Part shown: positions 1 to 11,682 of the stretch, one piece after another
Layout: every line of letters begins with the position of its first letter
Position numbering within the stretch: position 1 is the stretch's first letter
Assembly (NCBI GenBank): GCA_964030785.1
Contig: OZ034968.1
Span: 31,767,186 to 31,831,185 of the forward strand
DNA: 64,000 bases
From: Siderastrea siderea
Lineage: Eukaryota; Cnidaria; Anthozoa; Scleractinia; Rhizangiidae
Direction of reading: 5' to 3'
The notes under the pieces: generated by a model
Databases searched by the model: none
What the model was told of the DNA's origin: nothing
Seen by the model: the letters and a program-made list of their open reading frames with translations, nothing else
Translations under genes and position numbers: made by a program

Positions 1-1097
1 ACCAATTTGATGAAATTCAGCCAAAGTTGTAATATAGTTTTCCAGCAATACCATGTCTGCAAATTTGAATTTCCCTTCTATTTGAAAGGTTTAGCTTTTT
101 TTCCAGAGGTACATGTAGTGCCTTTTATCTCTCAGCCTTACATTGTGAATTTTTAATTTTATTTGAAAGTTTTAGCTTATTTTCTTAAGGTACAAGTAGT
201 ACTTTTTATCTCTAATCCATACTGACACATGGAACTTTAGCAGCTTACAAACAAACACAGATGCAAACACAGATGCAAAAAATCTGAATTACGGTTTGTG
301 AGACCACTGCATAACGAATCAAATCCAGTGGCAATTGGAAGATGTACAGGAGAATTCATATTTTTGGAAAGAAATTAAATTTTTAACCCTTTACTAGAAT
401 TGTTAAGCTTTAATCAATGGTTTGTACAAGTGTTTGTCAAAACAATGGACGTTACAGTAGCCTGTATGCAGACGGTCCTATGGAGTGGCTGATGACTTAA
501 TAGTCTAGCAATGGAAACATTTTTGGTTCCTCTGCTGAATTTGATTTGCAGTCGTAAAAGCCCTGGCTGATCAGTATTATTTTGCAAATGTATCAAGTTC
601 TGTAAAGTATCTTAATCAAAATCTTCAGACGACAGTGCAATGCAACACTTTAGTTTTAAATGTATTTTTTTTTTGTTTGGCTCTTCAGTAGAGACTAAAA
701 TATTTCAGTCAACCAAAGTAAATTTTTGCAAAGTACAGTGTGTGTACATGTACCTGTAAATGTGTCGAATGTCACAACCATTTTTAATCGCTAGGCCGTC
801 ACTTGTCAAGCTGAAAAGTCATAAGCCAACTTAGAGTTCAGTTAATGTTTATAGGGTTGCTCCATGTTTAAAATCGATTTGGTATTAAAAAGTTTTGTTA
901 AGATGTACATTGTATAATCATTATGCACTGTACGTTGTTGGTTTTGGTGGTATGGCAATTGTAGTGCATGTTTATATTTTGTACCCTGGCCACTTGAATT
1001 TCCATAGAATATGTATTAGAAATTTCACTACAGTTTGCAATAAAAAATTATCATTGAGGCACATAAGAATTGCTTGGAACGTTTGTCAAACACTGTT
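1..1097. other. AT-rich intergenic DNA, no gene seen
   Basis: I see no convincing coding stretch, repeat or RNA here. The short open frames (about 60-83 codons) have no recognisable composition or homology and no splice context. Confidence 0.5.
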
Positions 1098-1610
1098 AAC
1101 CAAAAGCCTGGAAAGCCCAGGGAAACCTGGGCTTCTAGGTTTTTGAATTCTTAGAACATTGGGCTTGAGGCTTTTCAAGTACTGTGATGTTTTCCAACCA
1201 CACTAACCGGGCTTTTCAGGTGCATATGATATGTTCGAACCAGACTTTCTGGAAAGCCCTGGTAAAACCAGACAAACAAGGTTTTTGAGGTTTTGTTTTT
1301 GAACCAGACATACCAAGAAAGCCTGGTTAAACCAGGCTAACCAACCTTTTCAGGTCATTTTTTCGAACCAGACTTGCCATAAAAGCCTGGTTAAACCAGA
1401 CTAACCTGACTTTTCAGGTTATAATTTTCGTCCCTAAACCGGCCTTAACAGGCTTCTGTGGCACAATACAACCAGGCTCACCCTAAAAGCCTGGTAAAAG
1501 CGGCCTTACCAGACTTTTACCAGACTTGTTTTCTTCACAAAAGCCTGGTAAGTCTGGTTGAACCAGACTTGACCAGGCTTACCAGACTTTTTACCAGGCT
1601 CTTGGTGCAA
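1098..1610. repeat. Degenerate tandem array of AAGCCTGG/CCAGGCTT palindromic units
   Basis: About six to seven units each contain an inverted pair such as AAGCCTGGTTAAACCAGGCT followed by a variable spacer, often with TTTTCAGGT and TTCG. The array stops within a few bases of the point (about 1614) where homology to the segment at 42376 begins, so it abuts a duplication breakpoint. The short open frames inside it are repeat artefacts. Confidence 0.7.
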
Positions 1611-1651
1611 GGGAAAATATTTGAGATGAACAGCCCTTAACTCAAAGCAAA

Positions 1652-2574
1652 ATGGAAACCTGGTTATGGATTGTGGGTTGGTTTCTTTCTATTCTGACGA
1701 TAATTGGAAATGGATTTATTATCTTCCTTGTGTGCAGCAAACGACAGCTCCGCACCAAAACCAACGCGTTTGTCGTCTCATTGGCCGCGGCGAATTTCTG
1801 TGTTGGGATGAGCGTTGTTCCTTCCTTGTTCTTCTGTGAGATAACAAACGGCTGCAACTGGCCTCGAGCTTTACCTTCTTGGGTGCATTTGATAAGGTGG
1901 CTGTTTGGGTACGCACCCGTGACAAACTTGTGCTGTTTAGTAATGGATCGTTACATTTCCGTTGTGAAGCCTTTAAAATACTTGACTTTTATGACTCGTC
2001 AGCGCGTCATCCAAATGATTTGTTTTTCGTGGGCGATTCCATTTGGTGTTGACATTTTACCAGTAGCTTCGCTTGCTTATATAAAACCTAACATCTTGAA
2101 TGATATTTTGTTTGGTTTCTTATAGTATTCTTTGAAATCCTTCCATGTTTAATGTTACTGTTCTGTTTTGGATCCATGGTACATCTTGTGTTTAAGCACG
2201 AAAGTACTGCGCATACCTTGGCAAAAGAGTTACGTTTTAACCACCAGGTTTTGTTCAAAAGTCACGAAAAGACTACAGTTAAAATAACGGCGATTGTTGT
2301 GGGCTTGTTTCTTTTGTGTTATTGCATTCAGTTACGTTGTTCTGCCATATCGATAGCTGATTTTGCAAAAAGTTGTAACGACACTGAATACAAAATACCT
2401 ATCTTAGTTTTGAATTCTGCAGTGAACCCTCTAGCATATGCTTTTTTAAAGAGGGACATAAAGAAGGAATCGAAACGTGTTTGCAAAGTGATTTTTAAGA
2501 AACGAAACCAAGTACAACCTTTTAGTGGAAATAATCGTTTTTCTTCGAGCACCATGACCTTGAAAGAGAAGTAG
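1652..2574 (+). pseudogene. Class A (rhodopsin-like) GPCR copy 1, frameshifted
   Basis: Intronless seven-helix receptor. The first frame (157 codons) runs from METW through helix 1 (GNGF, N1.50), helix 2, a DRY motif (MDRYISV) and helix 4. It ends at a TAG at 2123. The second half (2152-2574) is in another frame and carries helices 5-7, with NPLAY as the NPxxY motif and a basic tail longer than in other copies (ends TLKEK). The paralogue at 42413 has five T's where this copy has four (about 2106-2109), so a one-base deletion explains the shift. Helix 2 reads AANFCVG where most paralogues have AVADFCVG (D2.50 to N). An AATAAA lies at 2736. Ligand unknown. I infer a pseudogene, but a single-base assembly error in the T run is possible. 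Confidence 0.88.
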
Positions 2575-2735
2575 CTTTGTTTAGTGGCTACACTTTATAG
2601 TATGGTTTTGGAAAATTCGAATTTAGTCAGACCAGAAATTGGGGAAAAGAGTGTGAACACTTTGAAAACTGCTCAGTGTTTTTTGGGCATGAAAAAAAAA
2701 AAATAATAAAAATAAAATAACAGACTGGTCCACCG

Positions 2736-2741
2736 AATAAA
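2736..2741 (+). terminator. Polyadenylation signal of GPCR copy 1
   Basis: AATAAA followed by TATTGTAAG lies about 160 bp after the stop codon. The same hexamer in the same context recurs at 6706, 43491 and 62121 after other GPCR copies, which supports it as the family's 3' end signal. Confidence 0.6.
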
Positions 2742-3233
2742 TATTGTAAGTTGTTATGTGCACCGGCTTTATTTGTGGCATTTACATTTACTCCAACAAA
2801 GTCTAATAAATATGTGATTGTACTTTTCAATGTGTGTAATATAGAAAGTGATGACAAGAAGGTATGCGGCTTTAAAGCCTGGTATTTATGCTTAGTATGT
2901 GCATGATCCGATAAAGAAAATAGACTTGCCGTCCTGACTGAGACGGGAGCATAGCGAATTTTCGTTTTTCTTATCGTTTATCTAGACTGTGAATTGACTG
3001 GTTCATCTCCGTTTGGACAAATTGATAGTCATACAACATCTATTAAAAAACTGTACAAAACTATGTACAACCAGTTGAGATAGTCTCTATAACAAAAATA
3101 ACTTCAAAATATAAGGCAAATGATTACATGTAGGAAAATAGTAACGTTTATGCTAATAAACTTCTTGAACGTTTTTAAAACATGTTGCAAAATTCAAGAA
3201 TTGAGTCAAGAAACAAGTCGAAATAAAATCATA

Positions 3234-3814
3234 CAGTCGAACCTCCCTGGACGACCACCTCTCATAAGCGATCACTTTTCCAAAATACCAAAATTCTAAT
3301 TGTCAAATTACTATAGCCGGAACCTCTCGTAAGCGACCGCGACCACTTTATGGGCTGACGATTTGAAACGACATTGTATCTTTTGCTTTTAACCTCCGGC
3401 AAGCAACCACGTGACTCATGAATGGCTCTGACTATGGACGAAATGGGATGTGCGGTGTCTTACAGGTATATTTGCCGCTTCTAGTGCCTATAAGCAACAT
3501 CTCGTTAGCACAGCAGCACCTTCGGCAATTCACAAACAAATTTGTTTTCTTGTTCGGCACCCATCCTGGAAATTCTTCGGCTGTGTAATCTCTTAAGGTT
3601 CAAAACACTTTTGTGACGGCTAAAAAGTTATCCCACTGCAGTTTGGGTTGGATATATATATATTGTTTTATGCATGGATAGGACTCCAAAAACACTGAAG
3701 GTTAATGGTTCGAAATTGAGACCCCCGTGATCTGACCACTCTTAAGCGATCAACTCCCGCAAGCGTCCACTTCGACTTGACCTGTTGGGTGGTCGCTTAT
3801 GGGAGGTTCAACTA
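3234..3814. mobile_element. TA-inserted MITE with CAGTCGAACCTCCC ends
   Basis: Terminal inverted repeats CAGTCGAACCTCCC (left) and GGGAGGTTCAACTA (right) are each flanked by TA. The inside repeats the motif TAAGCGACCACC. TA target and end sequence recall pogo/Tigger or mariner-type non-autonomous elements. A copy lies at the matching place in the duplicated segment (about 43978-44557), so it was present before the duplication. No transposase is encoded. Confidence 0.8.
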
Positions 3815-5353
3815 TATCAGAAACCCGACCTCAGCAGGTTGTTAGTCATTTCTTATTATCAATTTTATTGTTACCAATTCCGTCTTTGCAATGATTGACA
3901 AACGATGCCCGGACTAAAGGGCGCAACCCTCGTACGTTTCAGGTCACCGACACACTTGAATAATTCACTGAACACCGTAGAGCAGTATACTTGTTAAAGG
4001 CCACCTGTGATCTCTACAATAAGGAAGCTAAGAGCCATGTAAGCTAGCAGAAAAAAAAAGCATAACAGTAACAAGGACAAACAAATCTTCTTGTATCGAG
4101 TTCTTATCAACCAGAAGTAACTACGCAACCCCTCCTTATTACTGAATTATACATCGTACTTTTTGGTGGGCCGAACAATACTCGGTTTATCTGACCACCT
4201 CTTTCTCGTAACGCAACCAACTAACATGCTATACGGTCTCAAACCGTACTTTTTTTTTCTATAAATTTACCCAGTTGGTACGACACCTAAGATATCTTAT
4301 AAATTAAATTACAAAAGCAAGTAAAAACTGACTTACAATGAAACATTTTTTTTAAATTTTCATTTCCACCCGCTCATTTGGTCATTCGGTCCGGTCTCTC
4401 AGGTAATGCAGTCCAAAAGTATATTCACGTAATCACTGTCCCCCCTCCCCCCCAAGAAAAAAGGGTCTAGGCTTCGTGAAATGTGATGACCTTAAGTGTT
4501 CTAGAATTAACTGAGTAGAACAGTGAGATTAGTTTGAATGGTATTAGACAACGACCTTGAATGCTCGATGAGAGGTTAAATTGTTTGCCCCGCCCAGGCC
4601 ATTCTCTTTTGTTTGATCCAAACTGGACGATCGCAGACATCCTAGTGCACACCCAAGCAACCTTGTACCCAGGACCTTTTCTATATTCAAAATGGCGGTG
4701 AGAGAAGTCCTTGGCAGGTTTCCAAAACTCAAAATAGCAATACTTCCACCATGTTGAATTAAGGAAAATATCCAAAATTTCTGGAGACAAGTGAGTGTGT
4801 TATTTACTAGGGTTTCCCTCGCCCTCCACTTTGAATGGAAAGTAGACCCTGGGGATTAGGTTAGCGCAATAAGTTGATGCCCAGACTCTTGGCGTTTCTG
4901 GGGTGAAGTCCGCGGAACTCGCAAAAATTATCAACGAAGCTGTCCAAAATTGTTGGGTTTATGATTTTTACGTAAACTGATCATGATTATTGTCAACTAG
5001 GCTTCTTCGGAGTGTTTTGTCTACAAACTACAGCCACTCGTTGAACTTGTCATTGTTTTGCATTTTTATGACGCCTTTGGAATTTTTTTTAATCACTGAA
5101 GATTTAGAAAACATTTTAAAAGACTTGGGGTAGGGGTTTGAAAATTAATGTCTACAGCAATTACAGTGTGCAAATGCGAAAAAGAGGAATTTGAAAATGA
5201 TGACACACAGTCGTCGAAACGTCGTGTTTTTGTCGCTCATTTTTCGTTTAATATGTATTTGGTAGAATTGCTTGAGTTTCTGATAGCAGTTATGTTTGAT
5301 AATTGAAGGCATAAAAATGACAGGGAAACTACAAGGTGGGCGATTGCTTTTTG

Positions 5354-5449
5354 ATTGGTCTACCACGTTTTCAGTAATCGGCTATAATATCGAGGCGAAC
5401 CAGCATAATTGTAACAAGTTAACAGGTTAAGACAAAACCATATGGTTTT
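5354..5449 (+). promoter_or_regulatory. Conserved GPCR upstream region: inverted CCAAT and AAAACCATATGGTTTT palindrome
   Basis: An ATTGG (inverted CCAAT) in the context GATTGCTTTTTGATTGG lies at 5354-5358. A perfect 16-bp palindrome AAAACCATATGGTTTT lies at 5434-5449, 72 bp before the ATG, with CATATG (an E-box class site) at its centre. Both recur upstream of the 30155 and 46289 copies, with variants upstream of 53039 and 60957. Conservation in otherwise drifting DNA argues for function; the binding factor is inference. Confidence 0.6.
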
Positions 5450-5520
5450 AAAAGATAAAGTGCGAGGAACAGTTTAATGATCAACAACTGAGATATTGAA
5501 AAAGTTCCTTTCAGTGTAAA

Positions 5521-6393
5521 ATGGAAACCTGGTTCTGGATTGTGGGTTGGTTTCTTTCCATTCTGACGATAACTGGGAATGGATCTATTATCTTCCTTGT
5601 GTACCATAAACGACAGCTCCACACCAAAACCAACGCGTTTGTCGTTTCACTGGCAGTGGCGGATTTCTGTGTTGGGATGAGCGTTGTTCCTTCCTTGTTC
5701 TTCTGTGATATTACGGAGGGCTGCAACGGGCGCCGAGTTTATCCGTCTTTGGTGGATTTGATCAGGTAGCTGTTCGGTTATGTATCCGTGACAAACCTGT
5801 GTAATTTAGTTTTGGATCGTTACATTGCCGTTGTGAAGCCTCTAAAATACTTGACTTTTATGACTCGTCGCCGTGTCATCCAAATGATTTTCTTCTCCTG
5901 GGCGATTCCATTTGGTGCCGACATTTTACCAGTACTCTCGCTTGTTTATTCAAAACGTGATACCTTTACTACCATTTTCACATGGTTTGCTACGATAGTT
6001 TTTGAAATCCTACCAAGTTTTATATTGCTGTTCTGCTTTGCATCCATGGTACGTCTTGTGCTTAAACATGACAGTACTGGACGTACCTTGGCAAAACAAT
6101 TACGTTTTAATCACCAGGTTTTGTTAAAAAGACACGAAAAGAGTACAGTTAAAATAATGGCGATTGTTGTGGGCTTGTTTCTTTTGTGTTCTTGTATTCT
6201 TTTACGCTGTTCTGTTTCATGTCTTATGTCAGCAGTTGATTTGGCTAAAGGCTGTAATGACGAAGAATACAAAATACCTATCTTAGGTTTGAACTCCGCA
6301 GTGAACCCTTTAGCATATGCTTTCTACATGAGGGACATAAAGAAGGAATCTAAACGTGTCTACAAAGTGATTTTTAAGAAGGGTAACAAGTGA
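5521..6393 (+). pseudogene. Class A GPCR copy 2, full length except one in-frame stop
   Basis: Frame is kept from METWFW at 5521 to KKGNK at 6393 (290 codons plus stop). The only lesion I see is TAG at 5767-5769 where the near-identical paralogue at 46289 has TGG (Trp83, start of helix 3). Other landmarks are present: GNG in helix 1, AVADFCVG (D2.50) in helix 2, LDRYIAV, and NPLAY in helix 7. Compared with 46289 there are a few other changes, for example N69-W70 reads NG and K in the tail reads M. Recent nonsense change, segregating null allele or stop readthrough cannot be told apart here. AATAAA at 6706. Confidence 0.88.
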
Positions 6394-7836
6394 AACACAT
6401 AATCAACAACCTTTTAGTGAAAATAATAAAAATATAAGGCCACGCTCTAGGTAGCGTGACTTTTTACAGTTTTAAGTAACGTACTCAGGCTAACCGGACT
6501 AAATAGTAGCTCGACTTTAGCTTTTAGTAGCGTTTTGGGAAATTAGAATTTTGATGTACAAGGAATTAAGGAAAACCTTTGTAGCTTATCCTACATGATT
6601 ACCTAAGGAAAACGCGCATTTGTGGATGAACTCTGGAAATTAAAAGAACTTGGACACTGAAAACAGCTGTTTTTTGAGCCTGACAAGGAACAGCTTAGTC
6701 TACTAAATAAATATTGTGAGCAATAAAATTAGTTTACAAGTTTCGTGGCGTTAATATTTTTTCCAGCAAAGTGTGCATATTGTTGAAAGTGATAACAAGA
6801 AGACCTGTGGCTTTAAAGCCTGGCCTCCATATTTAAAATGACTTATTTTGAAGTTCATTTAATGTGAACCGATTAAAATAGCCTTTCCCGGCGTCCTGAC
6901 TCGGAGATGAAAGCCTAGCGAATCAGCGAATATCCGTTTTACCCAGAACTCTTTTAGACTGTGACGTGACTTTGTACGTTTTGCACAGTTTCTCTCCATT
7001 TATCTAAAGACGAGAAGTACATAGTCATGCACGTTTTTATTGAGCTCCTATAAAAAACAAAACACAGCAGTAAAATGCACTGGCCGCGGTGCATGGGTAA
7101 CGGAATGGGCTTCTGGTCACTTTTTTTTCGGTTATGAATCACAATCCTATGAAAACAAAGAAAACTCCGGTACCCCTTATTTTGAAAGCAAAAATTTAGA
7201 ATTAGCTAACGAAAACAAAGATAAAGTTGATTTTCGAAAAGGATTCTTCTTGTTCTAGCCACAAACGTGTGCATCAAGGGGGTTGCCGGTGCTTTTCACC
7301 AAACTAATTACAATTACGTTTGAAGTTTGGAGCCGCTCACGAATTAGTGATAAGGCCTTTTATTACCTTTTTGTAGCGCGGCGAAACAAAACCCATGACC
7401 TGTTACCTCGGTGTAAGAACCTGACAAGATTCCTGTTCAAGCCTGAATTTTTTCAGGTTGTTCGTTTATCAACTGCTTAAGTTGATATCTTTAGCTTCGA
7501 GAGTCATCATCATTTGTTAAGATTTTCTTTGTTTTGTAAGGTACTGTTTTGCTGTTTAAAATATTTTGTTCCTTTGTTTTACGTCATTCGTGAGTTTCAC
7601 TGGTTCTTACTGACTGAGGTAAAGCCCAAACCGTGACTGATAACGTAAATGACAAAACCAAATAAGCTTACAATGAAACATTTTTTACGTTCGATTTCCG
7701 CATGCTATTTTGGGATACAGAGGTCCCTCTTTCTATCCCAAAAGAGATTATTGGATGCAGCAAGCAAGCCCAAAAACTATATTCACGTAACCAGCTTCTC
7801 CAGAAAGCGTCTATGCTCTGTGGAATGTGATGATCT
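6394..7836. other. 3' flank of GPCR copy 2, no further gene seen
   Basis: Contains the short hairpin CCACGCTCTAGGTAGCGTG after the stop codon and the AATAAA at 6706. Beyond this I see only non-coding DNA that is matched in copy B (47162-50140). The short open frames at 7040-7840 are shared between copies only because the DNA is duplicated. Confidence 0.5.
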
Positions 7837-7840
7837 TTAA

Positions 7841-8238
7841 CTCTTTCCTGTCAGGAGTTTTATTTTCCCGACGTTGAAGTCGGGAACCATTGAGCCACTT
7901 GTGACGTCATCATTTTTTGACGTCACCAGATTGTTTTGATAAGCAGCTAGCACAGCAAGGACAGATCCATCCATACGTGTGTCCATTTTGAATATCGACC
8001 AAATTGGGGCAGAGCTATACCAGAAAAAACGTGTCCAATTTTGGGTGCAAAGTTGGTGGTAAAATAGGCCAAGTCACCTAGTTGATCAATGTTCCATTTG
8101 CAGGCTCAAAATTTAGCTAAATTTTAAAAAAACGCTTTTGTAGCAAAGTTTAGTGGCACTTGGCAACATAGCACTTAAAAAACCGCTTTAGCGGTAAAAA
8201 ATGCGTTTTTCTAAGGAAAAAACGCTGACAGGAAAGGG
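7841..8238. mobile_element. TTAA-inserted MITE (piggyBac-like), CYCTTTCCTGTCAG ends
   Basis: Flanked by TTAA on both sides (7837-7840 and 8239-8242). Ends are CTCTTTCCTGTCAG and CTGACAGGAAAGGG, inverted. TTAA target and CCCTTT-type ends fit piggyBac-derived non-autonomous elements. Contains TGACGTCA-like sites. Related copies are at 50140-50517 (5' truncated) and 50813-51405. No transposase. Confidence 0.85.
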
Positions 8239-8442
8239 TTAATGCTCTAGCAATGAATAGTAAAAATGTAAGATTTGCTTGAATATTATTATTTTCTTTG
8301 TTGTTTATACGATGAGATTAGACAGATGTTCGAACGTGACCAGTCGAGACCAATTTATTTAGCTAAACTTCTAGCTATATGAGCCACATACTGAAGATAA
8401 ACAGCGCACAGAAGATTCAGACAGTAGGAATCGGTAAATTAT

Positions 8443-8579
8443 TAGCCTGTTCCAGGCTTTCAGATGGTGGAACGGGAGCGAAACATAAAGCGAGCGAAAA
8501 AGCGGGATAAAAAGTCCCAATCTTTCGCTCCCCATATTTTTCGCTCGCACTCCACTATCTGAACGCCTGGAACAGGCTA
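8443..8579. mobile_element. Small palindromic MITE with 9-bp target duplication
   Basis: 137 bp, ends TAGCCTGTTCCAGGC and GCCTGGAACAGGCTA. Flanked by GTAAATTAT (8434-8442) and GTAAATGAT (8580-8588), an 8 of 9 match. A 9-bp duplication points to a Mutator-like (MULE) source; this is inference. Confidence 0.75.
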
Positions 8580-8750
8580 GTAAATGATCGGAGAATCAGT
8601 ATACTGATCTTGGTAAAAGTTATCGTCATATAAAAACTTTTCCCAACCCTAGAGGGGAATACTACTTTTGAAAGCTGTTTTTATGAGCTTCCAGTTTGCC
8701 ACATTTTTTATGTTACCCATCTTGACGGTCTTCCTCCCCAAAAAGGTAAA

Positions 8751-8840
8751 TACAGTTGAGGTCCCGATAAGCGGACACTCTCGGAAGCAGAAAAGGTGTC
8801 CCCTGCTGAGATGGCCGCTTACAGGAATTTCGGGTTTCTT
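8751..8840. mobile_element. Remnant of a pogo/Tigger-like repeat
   Basis: Contains TACAGTTGAGGTCCCGATA and AAGCGGACAC followed by an inverted GGCCGCTTACAGG, a pattern of TA-inserted elements related in style to the one at 3234. Only one end is clear. Confidence 0.4.
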
Positions 8841-9483
8841 GGTTGAGAGTGAGAACAAGATTCTCATAGGCAACCACCAACGGTATAAGGGATAGATAGC
8901 TGCTTAATAAAGCTTGCACCGTTCGTACTCAAACAGCATTAAAGCGAAAAAAAAGTCATATCGTACAAAATGAATTTTCTTTTTATTACCTTATGCAATG
9001 AACGGCTTGGAAAGGGAAGTTTCAGTTTAAAATTTACAGTTTTAATCGTAGGGGCATGATTCTTGGCTTTTTTAATGCCAAAACATGATCAACGACCTCT
9101 CTTGAGCCACCAAAAACTATTTTGAGGCATTAGAGGCATGAAGAAATGCCATCGTGGGGACTGTTTTCAACGATCTTCAAAATCAAAGGCTCTTTTTTAC
9201 ATGGGTGATGGCATGTGGGGGGAAATTCACTACTTCCAACCGGGGATCCCCTCTAGTTGGACATGCAACGGATTTTTTCATGCCTAACTAAACCCAAAAC
9301 CGTTGGAAGCAAAATTGAGGGGAGGTCATTGAGGAAAAAATTTGGTAGGGCATGTTACGGAAAAGTTCATGCCCTGGACGTTCTTTTGCCCAGGGAGAAT
9401 CAGTACCGAGCGTCCGAGAGAGGACTGGGTTTGAGAGAGAGAAAAGTCATGCCCGGCATGAAAATCGAAATTTCATGCCGGGC

Positions 9484-11682
9484 CAATCTCGTCCCCAGAG
9501 CCCGCGCGCATTTACGGTCAGCGGGATCGAAATGCCACGGGCTCTGGGATAATCAAAAACCGGATGCCACATTTTAGGCTTCCGGTTTTTTAAAGCGCAT
9601 GCTCAACAGTTTGCGAACTGAGCATGCGTTATGGGTCGTGTAAAGACAAAAAGGGCGCGAAATATTACGGTGTCCCTTTGTTTTTGGCGCCATTGACATT
9701 CACGCGAGACTCGCGTGAAAATGAAAATTATCCCCGCTCGCAGTCTCGCGAAGATGGCCGCACCGGTTTCTATAAATTTATTTCACTTCGCGTTAGAAAA
9801 TTCAGTTCAGAAAGGAGACCAGACCTCTAATGCAAAGAAAGCCAATACGAGGCGCTGAAGACTGTTGTTGTTGATGGTAAAGATACCATTTGTGTATTGC
9901 CACGTGAATATGGAAGATCTCTCAGTGACTGGCTGCCTCCATACGTTTGTGACTGACTGTGTGTGTTTTTTAAACAACAGTGGTGAAGAGAAAATTAACT
10001 CCTTTTTTGTAGCCGTATCCTCATTAAACTTTTTGATAGAAGAACAAATATCAAGCATGAACGTTTTCAAGGGTACTGAAAACGTAGCCATTGTCGAGGA
10101 GTTTGAAGTGCCGCGGCAAATTTTATTTGACATCTTACGGCCCTTTACAAAATTAACAAATTTTCAGCGACATCTTGAAAGAAAACGACAGTCATGGACG
10201 AGGTTCTTTAGCAGTCGAATAGTGTGTAAGCTTACTAATTTGAAAAGTCTAATTGAGCAAGAAATCAACCTTAAAAAAACTTGACCTTGTTTTTAGCGCG
10301 CGGCATATACGCGTAAAAATTAGCCTAAATTTTTTTACAGAGTGCGACTGCTTATTTATTAAGGAAGACACAGAGCAAATCAACTGTACTGATGCTATTA
10401 AACGGTCTTGGACAAAGTAGAGCGGTCATTTATTTATGAAACGTGCCTGAGCAGGCGTTGTGTTATGTTCGCCTTTCGACTGTGCTGGTGTTGTGTTTTC
10501 TGCACCACGACGTCGGTAAATATTTTACTACGGTATAAGTTTTGTACGGAAAGCTCGTTTGCCGAAATACTAAAACACTACATAGAATGAACACAAAAAA
10601 ATGACTTAGGTACAATTTATTAACGAGTATCACAGGTCTATAAATAATTCAACTCAATGAATCAAGGCAAACTGAACAGCCACTTTTTAGTACAGCTAGA
10701 AACATTAAAAATCTATCACAATCAAGGATGGACGATTTCTTACACAGACAATCAAAGTTGAGAGTGAAAACAATTTAATCTTAATACTAGAGAAAGACCT
10801 TTTACCTACACTCGACGAGGTTTATCAGTCTTGCCAGCTGCAAACTGTCAAAGCTTACAAATACGACAGCTACGATGTCCTGCAAAAATAAACAGGATCG
10901 CTGTTCTCGTTGTTTTTGTCATTCTGTCCGGTCGCTGCAACAGTTTTTGCACGACTTAATTCAAGAATCCAATCTACCATTCACTTTTCAGCTACAGTGA
11001 GATTATCGGCTCCAGTTCAACAAAATAAGCTTAAGCTTAAATTCTGTCTTCTGTTCCATCAAACTTGCACATGGCTCCGCGGAGTGAACGGATTTTTAAA
11101 ACAAAGCCGCTTATTTTAACTTCTCAGTACGGCTGCACTGGAAAGACTACCAGCTTCCATCCTCTTTAGATAATGTTGAGAACAATTTTCAAGCCATCAG
11201 TGTCCATGAACCATACTTTAGAGCTGGACATTAGAGGAATTAATCCAAAAGTTGTACTCCTTCTTCAACCGTCGCGTCGTTTATCTTGCAGCAGGTATTC
11301 ATTCAGCTTTCTCAAGAACCGCTGCAACATATCACAAGGTTTTGGCGCCTTTTCCGTTTTAATCATGTGATCGACACCAGTTAGCTTTTTGCGTCTTCTC
11401 TAACATGAATTTGAATTTGACTGTATTTCGATTCTTTGTTAGTTTGCATCGCCCATTTTCAGATTTCTTTCCCATTGTCCGTCTCTGACGTGATCGAAAA
11501 CGGCCAGCAAAATCATCGCAAGACATTTTCGTTTCCTGTTTTGAAAGTTCTTACTTGTAGACTTCCGGTAATTTTAGTAGCCAATCAGATTTCGATTCGC
11601 CAGCATTTTGACATTGATTATCCCAGAGGTCTTGCATCCTTGGTGCTGACCAAAAGGAATGCAGCCGCTGGGAACGAGATTG
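9484..11682. mobile_element. MULE-like element carrying a gene fragment (Pack-MULE style)
   Basis: Ends are CAATCTCGTCCCCAG and, inverted, CTGGGAACGAGATTG. ATGCCGGGC occurs immediately outside both ends (9475-9483 and 11683-11691), a perfect 9-bp direct repeat; joining across the element restores an ordinary unit of the host palindrome array. A 9-bp target duplication is typical of Mutator-like elements. The 2.2-kb interior has no recognisable transposase but includes a helicase gene fragment near its left end. It is nested in the larger 9001-29312 block and therefore younger. One caution: the target lies in repeated DNA, so the direct repeat is slightly less decisive. Confidence 0.7.
9754..9952 (+). 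pseudogene. Captured fragment of a RecQ-like DNA helicase, 5' part
   Basis: Starts at an ATG (MAAPVSINLF) and after a one-base frame slip reads QYEALKTVVVDGKDTICVLP, then REYGRSLSDWLPPYVCD and a stop. In RecQ-type helicases this place holds Q-x-EAL...KD-hydrophobic-LPTGxGKSL, the Walker A region. Here Walker A has decayed (REYGRS for TGYGKS, Lys changed to Arg), so the product would not be an active ATPase. The match is recalled from family knowledge, not searched. It sits inside the 9484-11682 element and is best read as host exon sequence picked up by a transposon. Confidence 0.5.

Larger units (their letters stand above)
1614..8286 (+). repeat. Segmental duplication, copy A (partner 42376-50565)
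   Basis: From the sequence AAAATATTTGAGATGAAC onward this segment matches 42376 onward nearly base for base through two GPCR copies, their intergenic DNA and a shared mobile element, ending near AGATTTGCTTGAATA. Copy A lacks the 1.7-kb block present at 47620-49343 in copy B. Copy B lacks the DNA equivalent to about 7669-7870, including the left end of the TTAA element here. Divergence is small and scattered, so the duplication looks fairly recent. Confidence 0.9.

Noticed and set aside
9807..10284. 108- and 139-codon overlapping frames on opposite strands as genes
   Set aside because: The region's only recognisable protein signal is the RecQ-like fragment in another frame; these longer frames look like chance.
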